Part shown: piece after piece, positions 13,467 to 17,711 of the stretch
How positions within the stretch are numbered: position 1 is the stretch's first letter
Layout: every line of letters starts with the position of its first letter
Notes under the pieces: model-generated
Told to the model about the DNA's origin: nothing
Databases searched by the model: none
The model's input: only the letters and a program-made list of their open reading frames with translations
Program-made: the position numbers and the translations under genes
From: Salinisphaera sp. UBA6602
Lineage (GTDB): Bacteria; Pseudomonadota; Gammaproteobacteria; Nevskiales; Salinisphaeraceae
Reading direction: 5' to 3'
Length of the DNA stretch: 17,711 nucleotides
Assembly: GCA_002433465.1 (NCBI GenBank)
Contig: DJIE01000223.1
Location: forward strand, 1 to 17,711

Positions 13467-16400
13467 ATGCGGATACGAATCCTGTTTTGCCTGGCTTTGA
13501 CGAGCGCCGTTCTAGCGACAGGCTGCGACACTGCAAACAGCGGCGATTCCAGCGACAACCGTAACTTCTTCGAACGCGCCTGGGCCAAGGTCGAAAACAG
13601 CTTTTCCGATACCCCCGCATCGGCGGCGAGCGAGCCGACCGACCCGTCGCCACAACAAGCCGAAACGCCAGCCGGCGCGACCACGGCTACCGCCGACAGC
13701 GGCGCGGGCGGGCCGCAAAACGCCAGCCAGGATCCGGCCGCCAGCACCGCAGCGAACACCGACAGCGACGCCGGCCCGGACGACGCCGGCGACCCCGCCA
13801 CGGCAGACACCGCCCAGGCGCAGACCCCGGCCACTGCGGATACCGAAGACGCGAAAGACGCCAGCATCGATATCCCCGATGTGGATATTGCCTACAAGAA
13901 GTATGTGCTCGACAACGGCCTGACGCTGATCGTGCACAGCGACCACAAGACCCCGATCGTGGCCGTCAATATCTGGTATCACGTCGGCTCGAAAAACGAA
14001 GGCCCGGGCCAGCAGGGCTTTGCCCATCTATTCGAGCATTTGATGTTCCAGGGCAGCGAGCACTGGCAGGGCGAATATTTCGAGCCCTTCGAACGTGCCG
14101 GCGCGACCGACATGAACGGCACCACCAACGCCGACCGCACCAACTATTTCGCCAGCGTGCCCACCGCCGCCCTCGATATGGCGCTATGGATGGAATCGGA
14201 TCGCATGGGCCATTTCCTCGGCGCCATCGACCAGAACCTGCTCGAGGAACAGCGCGGCGTGGTACTCAACGAAAAACGCCAGGGCGAGAACCAGCCTTAT
14301 GGCCGTGTTTTCGACACCATCCCGCCCAACACCTACCCGGCCGGCCATCCCTATTCCTGGTCCACGATCGGCTCGGAAGCCGACCTCAACGCCGCCTCGC
14401 TCGAAGACGTGAAGACGTGGTTCAAGACCTACTACGGGCCCTCGAACGCCGTACTGGTGCTGGCCGGCGATATCGAGCCCGAACAGGCGCGGGCCAAGGT
14501 CGAGAAGTACTTCGGCAGCATCAACCCCGGGCCACCGGTATCGCACCAGAAGCGCTGGGTGGCACGCATGAGCGGCGAGCACCGCCAGGTGATGTACGAC
14601 CGCGTGCCGCAGGCACGGCTGTACAAGGTCTGGAATATTCCGCCCACCGGCGCCCCCGACACCACACGGCTGCAGATTGCTGCCGACCTTTTGGCCGGCT
14701 CCAAGAACAGCCCGCTATACAAGACCCTGGTTTACGACAAGCAGATTGCCACCGATGTGTCGGCATTTGTCTGGGACAAGGAGATCGGCTCGCAATTCAT
14801 CGTCAGCGCGACGGCACGCCCCGGCGTGGATCTCGACGAGATCGAGAGCGTGCTGGATGCACAGATGCGTTCGTTCATCAACGACGGCCCGCCGGCAGAT
14901 GCCGTCAACCGCGCCCGTGCACGCTTCGGGGCCTCCTTTTTGCGCGGTATTGAAAGCGTGGGCGGCCTGGGCGGCAAGGCCGATATCCTCGCCCAGGGCG
15001 AGATCTACGAAAACGATCCGGCCGCCTACCAGCAGGAGCTCCAGATCCTGCGCGAAGCCAGCCCCGACGATATCCGCATGACGGCCTCGCGCTGGCTTTC
15101 CGACGGCGTGTACGTGCTCTCGGTCGAACCCTTCGGCGAGCGCAAGGCCAGCGGCGAAGACGTCGACCGCGCGCAGCTGCCCGACGTGGGCGACACGCCG
15201 GCACTGGATCTGCCCGACGTTCAGCACGCCACCCTGTCGAACGGCCTGAAGGTTCGTCTGGCCGAACGCCATAATGCGCCGACCGTGGAAATGCGCATGG
15301 TCTTCGACGCCGGCTATGCGGCCGATCCCGCCGATGCGCCGGGCACCGCCAGCCTCGCCATGGCCATGCTCGACGAGGGCACGGACAGCCGCGACGCGCT
15401 GGCCATCAGTGCCGACCTCGACCGGCTGGGCGCCAATCTCGGCACCAGCACTTCACTCGATTCGGCATCGCTGAGCCTGTCCACGCTCAGCACGACCATC
15501 GACGATGCGCTCGATATCTATGCCGACGTGATCCGCAACGCCGCGTTTCCCGCCAACGAATTCGAGCGCTTGCAGAAACAGCGTCTGGCGAGCATCGCGC
15601 AGGAAAAGCGCAAGCCCACGACCCTGGCCCTGCGCACCCTCGGGCCGCTGCTGTACGGCAAGGATCACGCCTACGGCATTCCGCTGACCGGCAGCGGCAC
15701 CCTCGCCGCAGTCAAGAACATGCGGGTCGAAGATATCCAGCGCTTTGCCGACACCTGGCTGCGCCCGGACAACGCGACGCTGGTCGTGGTCGGCGATACC
15801 ACCATGGACGAGCTCAAGCCCATGCTCGAAGCGCATCTGGGCGACTGGCAGGCCACGAGCGACGCGCCGCGCCCGGAAAAACGCCTGCCCGAGATCACCG
15901 CGCCCGACGAAACCCATATCTATCTGGTCGATCGCCCCGGCAGCAATCAGGCCACGGTGATCGCCGGCAATGTCGCGCCGCCCAAATCCAGCGAACAGGA
16001 CGTCGCCATGGAAACGGTGAACGCGGTGCTGGGCGGCATGTTCAATTCACGGCTGAACCTGAACCTGCGCGAAGACAAGCACTGGTCCTACGGTGCGCGC
16101 AGCCTGCTCATGGACGCCCGCGCCCAGCAGCCGTTCGTGGCCTATGCCGCCGTACAGATCGACAAGACCGCGCCGGCCATGCAGGAAATGCGTAACGAGC
16201 TGACCGCGATCCGCGACGCCCGCCCGGTGAGCGATAGCGAACGCTCGGCGGCCCAGGCCAACCTCACCCGCAGTCTGCCCGGAGAGAACGAAACGACCTC
16301 GGCCCTGGCCTCGACGCTGACCGACTCGGTCGTGTTCAATCTCCCGGACGATTATTATGAGGATTATGTCCGCCGTATCCGCGATCTGAACGATCCGGCG

Positions 16401-16586
16401 CTGGCTAAAGCCGCGCAGTCGATGATCGATACGGACGGGCTCACCTGGGTGGTGGTAGGCGATCTCAAGCAGATCGAAACCGCCATCCGGGAGCTCGGAT
16501 GGGGTAAAGTCCGGGTCATAGATCCGACGACACTCGAAACGTCGGCCGGTGATGATGTCGAGGGGGATGGGGACAACGATGAATAG
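13467..16586 (+). CDS. Two-module M16 zinc metallopeptidase, predicted lipoprotein
   Basis: Pitrilysin/insulinase-family peptidase, 1039 residues. MRIRILFCLALTSAVLATGC is a lipoprotein signal with C20 as the lipidated residue and Asp at +2. Residues about 45-135 form a low-complexity Ala/Asp/Thr/Pro-rich tether. The first M16 module carries the inverted zinc motif HLFEH (H187, E190, H191) and the distal ligand E269 in VVLNEKRQ, spaced as usual; its C-terminal half spans about 310-480. The second module begins near residue 588 (ATLSNGLKVRLAERHNAPT). It lacks HxxEH (SLAMAMLDEGT occupies that region) but keeps the Arg/Tyr substrate-clamp pair near R861 and Y874 in SRLNLNLREDKHWSYGAR. This active-plus-inactive arrangement is typical of two-domain M16 proteins. 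AAGGA 10 nt upstream supports the ATG. The gene ends inside the start of the next one. Confidence 0.93.
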   Translation: MRIRILFCLALTSAVLATGCDTANSGDSSDNRNFFERAWAKVENSFSDTPASAASEPTDPSPQQAETPAGATTATADSGAGGPQNASQDPAASTAANTDSDAGPDDAGDPATADTAQAQTPATADTEDAKDASIDIPDVDIAYKKYVLDNGLTLIVHSDHKTPIVAVNIWYHVGSKNEGPGQQGFAHLFEHLMFQGSEHWQGEYFEPFERAGATDMNGTTNADRTNYFASVPTAALDMALWMESDRMGHFLGAIDQNLLEEQRGVVLNEKRQGENQPYGRVFDTIPPNTYPAGHPYSWSTIGSEADLNAASLEDVKTWFKTYYGPSNAVLVLAGDIEPEQARAKVEKYFGSINPGPPVSHQKRWVARMSGEHRQVMYDRVPQARLYKVWNIPPTGAPDTTRLQIAADLLAGSKNSPLYKTLVYDKQIATDVSAFVWDKEIGSQFIVSATARPGVDLDEIESVLDAQMRSFINDGPPADAVNRARARFGASFLRGIESVGGLGGKADILAQGEIYENDPAAYQQELQILREASPDDIRMTASRWLSDGVYVLSVEPFGERKASGEDVDRAQLPDVGDTPALDLPDVQHATLSNGLKVRLAERHNAPTVEMRMVFDAGYAADPADAPGTASLAMAMLDEGTDSRDALAISADLDRLGANLGTSTSLDSASLSLSTLSTTIDDALDIYADVIRNAAFPANEFERLQKQRLASIAQEKRKPTTLALRTLGPLLYGKDHAYGIPLTGSGTLAAVKNMRVEDIQRFADTWLRPDNATLVVVGDTTMDELKPMLEAHLGDWQATSDAPRPEKRLPEITAPDETHIYLVDRPGSNQATVIAGNVAPPKSSEQDVAMETVNAVLGGMFNSRLNLNLREDKHWSYGARSLLMDARAQQPFVAYAAVQIDKTAPAMQEMRNELTAIRDARPVSDSERSAAQANLTRSLPGENETTSALASTLTDSVVFNLPDDYYEDYVRRIRDLNDPALAKAAQSMIDTDGLTWVVVGDLKQIETAIRELGWGKVRVIDPTTLETSAGDDVEGDGDNDE

Positions 16587-17711
16587 GCTGATGTGGAGTC
16601 GCTTGACCGCGACACTGGTGCTGGCTGTCTGCGCAACGCAGGCCCTGGCCGCAGTCGAACGCGAAGACATCATCATCATGGGCGCCGACGGGCTGCACTT
16701 CACCAGCTACAAGACGCTGCGCTCGGATCTGGCTGAACGGGTGCTCTATCTGGGCCCGGACGAAGCACCGCAGGATGCCGTGTTCATCGTGCCCGCCGAT
16801 TACGAGTCGACCCCGCTCGACGATGGCGGCACGCGCCTGCATTTCCAAAGCGGCAGTTTTGCGCTCATGAATACCGGCGCCTTCGATGCCGAAGTCGAAC
16901 GCAACGACAACAACGTATTCGTGTTCAACAGCTGGGATGGCGTCACCCGCAGCGACGGTCATCTGGGCAAATGGAACGCGCCCGACGATTTCGCGTCGTT
17001 CTCCTATACCTGGGTGCTGCCACGTAATATCGATATCCTCGCCTACGAGGCCAATCGCACCGGCACCTGGGAAAAACGCGAAAACACGCTCAACTGGACC
17101 GGCAAGCAGGTCAATGACATCGCCTTCACGATCCGCTATCGCGTGAACCCGCCCGATAGCCGGGCGTCCGGCAGTGCCACACCGCAGGTCGCCGAACGCC
17201 AACGCACGGCACCACCCCAGCCCGCGCCGAAGCGCCGAGACCTGACTACGGCCCAGCTTCAGACCTCACCCTCGCGCGGCTTCGACAACACGCCTGCACA
17301 GCCGGCCGAGCCGCCGACTCAAAACCAGACACCGCGCCAGCAGCCGACGACCCAGCCTTCACCCAGTGTCGGCGACGACGAGCCCAGCCGTGTTGCACTC
17401 ATGGACGTGGTGGAGCTCGACCAGGGCCGTCCGCAGGTCACCGCCACGGGACGGCAACAGCTGCGCCGTCTGGCAGGCGTGCTGGCCAACGACCAGACAC
17501 AGCGGGTCGTGGTCTACGGTCCGTCGTTCAGCGACAGCCGCGACACCGGGGGCTCGGTCGCCCAGGCGGCCCGTATTTCGGATTATCTGACCGCGCACGG
17601 CGTATCGGATAGCAAGATCGAAATCCGCGCCGGCGAGCGCAGCGACGATGCCGATGGCCGCCGCGTAGAGATCGCCGTCGTCCCCGGTGGCCTGCTCGAC
17701 GACTTCTCGCC
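16579..17711 (+). CDS. Exported protein with degenerate OmpA-like C-terminus (3' end beyond the window)
   Basis: At least 377 residues, running off the window, so the stop is unseen. It starts within the M16 gene: ATGAATAG places the ATG 8 nt before the end of that stop, implying translational coupling. MNRLMWSRLTATLVLAVCATQALA is a signal peptide. Residues about 27-190 form an unrecognised beta-rich domain containing SFSYTWVLPRNIDILAYEANRTG. Residues 191-270 are a Pro/Gln/Thr-rich linker. Residues about 275-367 resemble an OmpA-type peptidoglycan-binding domain: ATGRQQLRRLAGVLA, ARISDYLTAHGVSDSKIEIRAG and GRRVEIAV. The usual GHTD segment reads YGPSFSDS, so peptidoglycan binding is uncertain. 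The product is probably periplasmic or outer-membrane associated, working with the M16 lipoprotein. Confidence 0.8.
   Translation, partial: MNRLMWSRLTATLVLAVCATQALAAVEREDIIIMGADGLHFTSYKTLRSDLAERVLYLGPDEAPQDAVFIVPADYESTPLDDGGTRLHFQSGSFALMNTGAFDAEVERNDNNVFVFNSWDGVTRSDGHLGKWNAPDDFASFSYTWVLPRNIDILAYEANRTGTWEKRENTLNWTGKQVNDIAFTIRYRVNPPDSRASGSATPQVAERQRTAPPQPAPKRRDLTTAQLQTSPSRGFDNTPAQPAEPPTQNQTPRQQPTTQPSPSVGDDEPSRVALMDVVELDQGRPQVTATGRQQLRRLAGVLANDQTQRVVVYGPSFSDSRDTGGSVAQAARISDYLTAHGVSDSKIEIRAGERSDDADGRRVEIAVVPGGLLDDFS

Overview
The window is GC-rich chromosomal DNA with short intergenic gaps and coherent housekeeping genes. ErpA, AmpD/AmpE, Bfd/Bfr, RppH and HemJ together point to a gammaproteobacterium. 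A halophilic or marine lineage such as Salinisphaera is a guess from overall flavour and was not tested. I see no tRNA, rRNA, CRISPR array, phage gene or transposase.

Layout from left to right. On the minus strand are the 5' part of erpA (it runs off the left edge) and argC. Divergent from argC, on the plus strand, are a ClC-family chloride transport protein and hemJ. A strong bidirectional hairpin terminator separates hemJ from a convergent minus-strand iron pair, bfd then bfr, with a Fur-box-like site embedded in the bfd promoter. Next come rppH (minus) and a divergent HAD-IB phosphatase (plus), which converges on an inositol-monophosphatase/HisN-type phosphatase (minus). The minus strand then carries, in transcription order, DUF3015 - terminator - DUF4105 paralogue 2 - a 271-bp palindromic MITE-like element - DUF4105 paralogue 1 - ampD - ampE - the phosphatase. 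Divergent from the DUF3015 gene, on the plus strand, is a large two-module M16 metallopeptidase lipoprotein, translationally overlapped by an exported protein with a degenerate OmpA-like C-terminus that runs off the right edge.

Functional themes. The left half concerns iron, heme and Fe-S metabolism (erpA, hemJ, bfd-bfr). The right half concerns the cell envelope: the two DUF4105 proteins have a conserved Cys/His pair, a signal peptide and a beta-rich C-terminal half, and ampD/ampE follow them. The DUF4105 family includes the lipoprotein N-acyltransferase Lnb of Bacteroides, so the duplicated DUF4105 pair is the best candidate here for a poorly described envelope system. The M16/OmpA-like pair is the second.

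The most striking non-coding object is the element at 10552-10822. It has 21-bp near-perfect terminal inverted repeats bounded by TA, several nested hairpins and no gene. It supplies the stop codon of one DUF4105 gene and abuts the start of the other.
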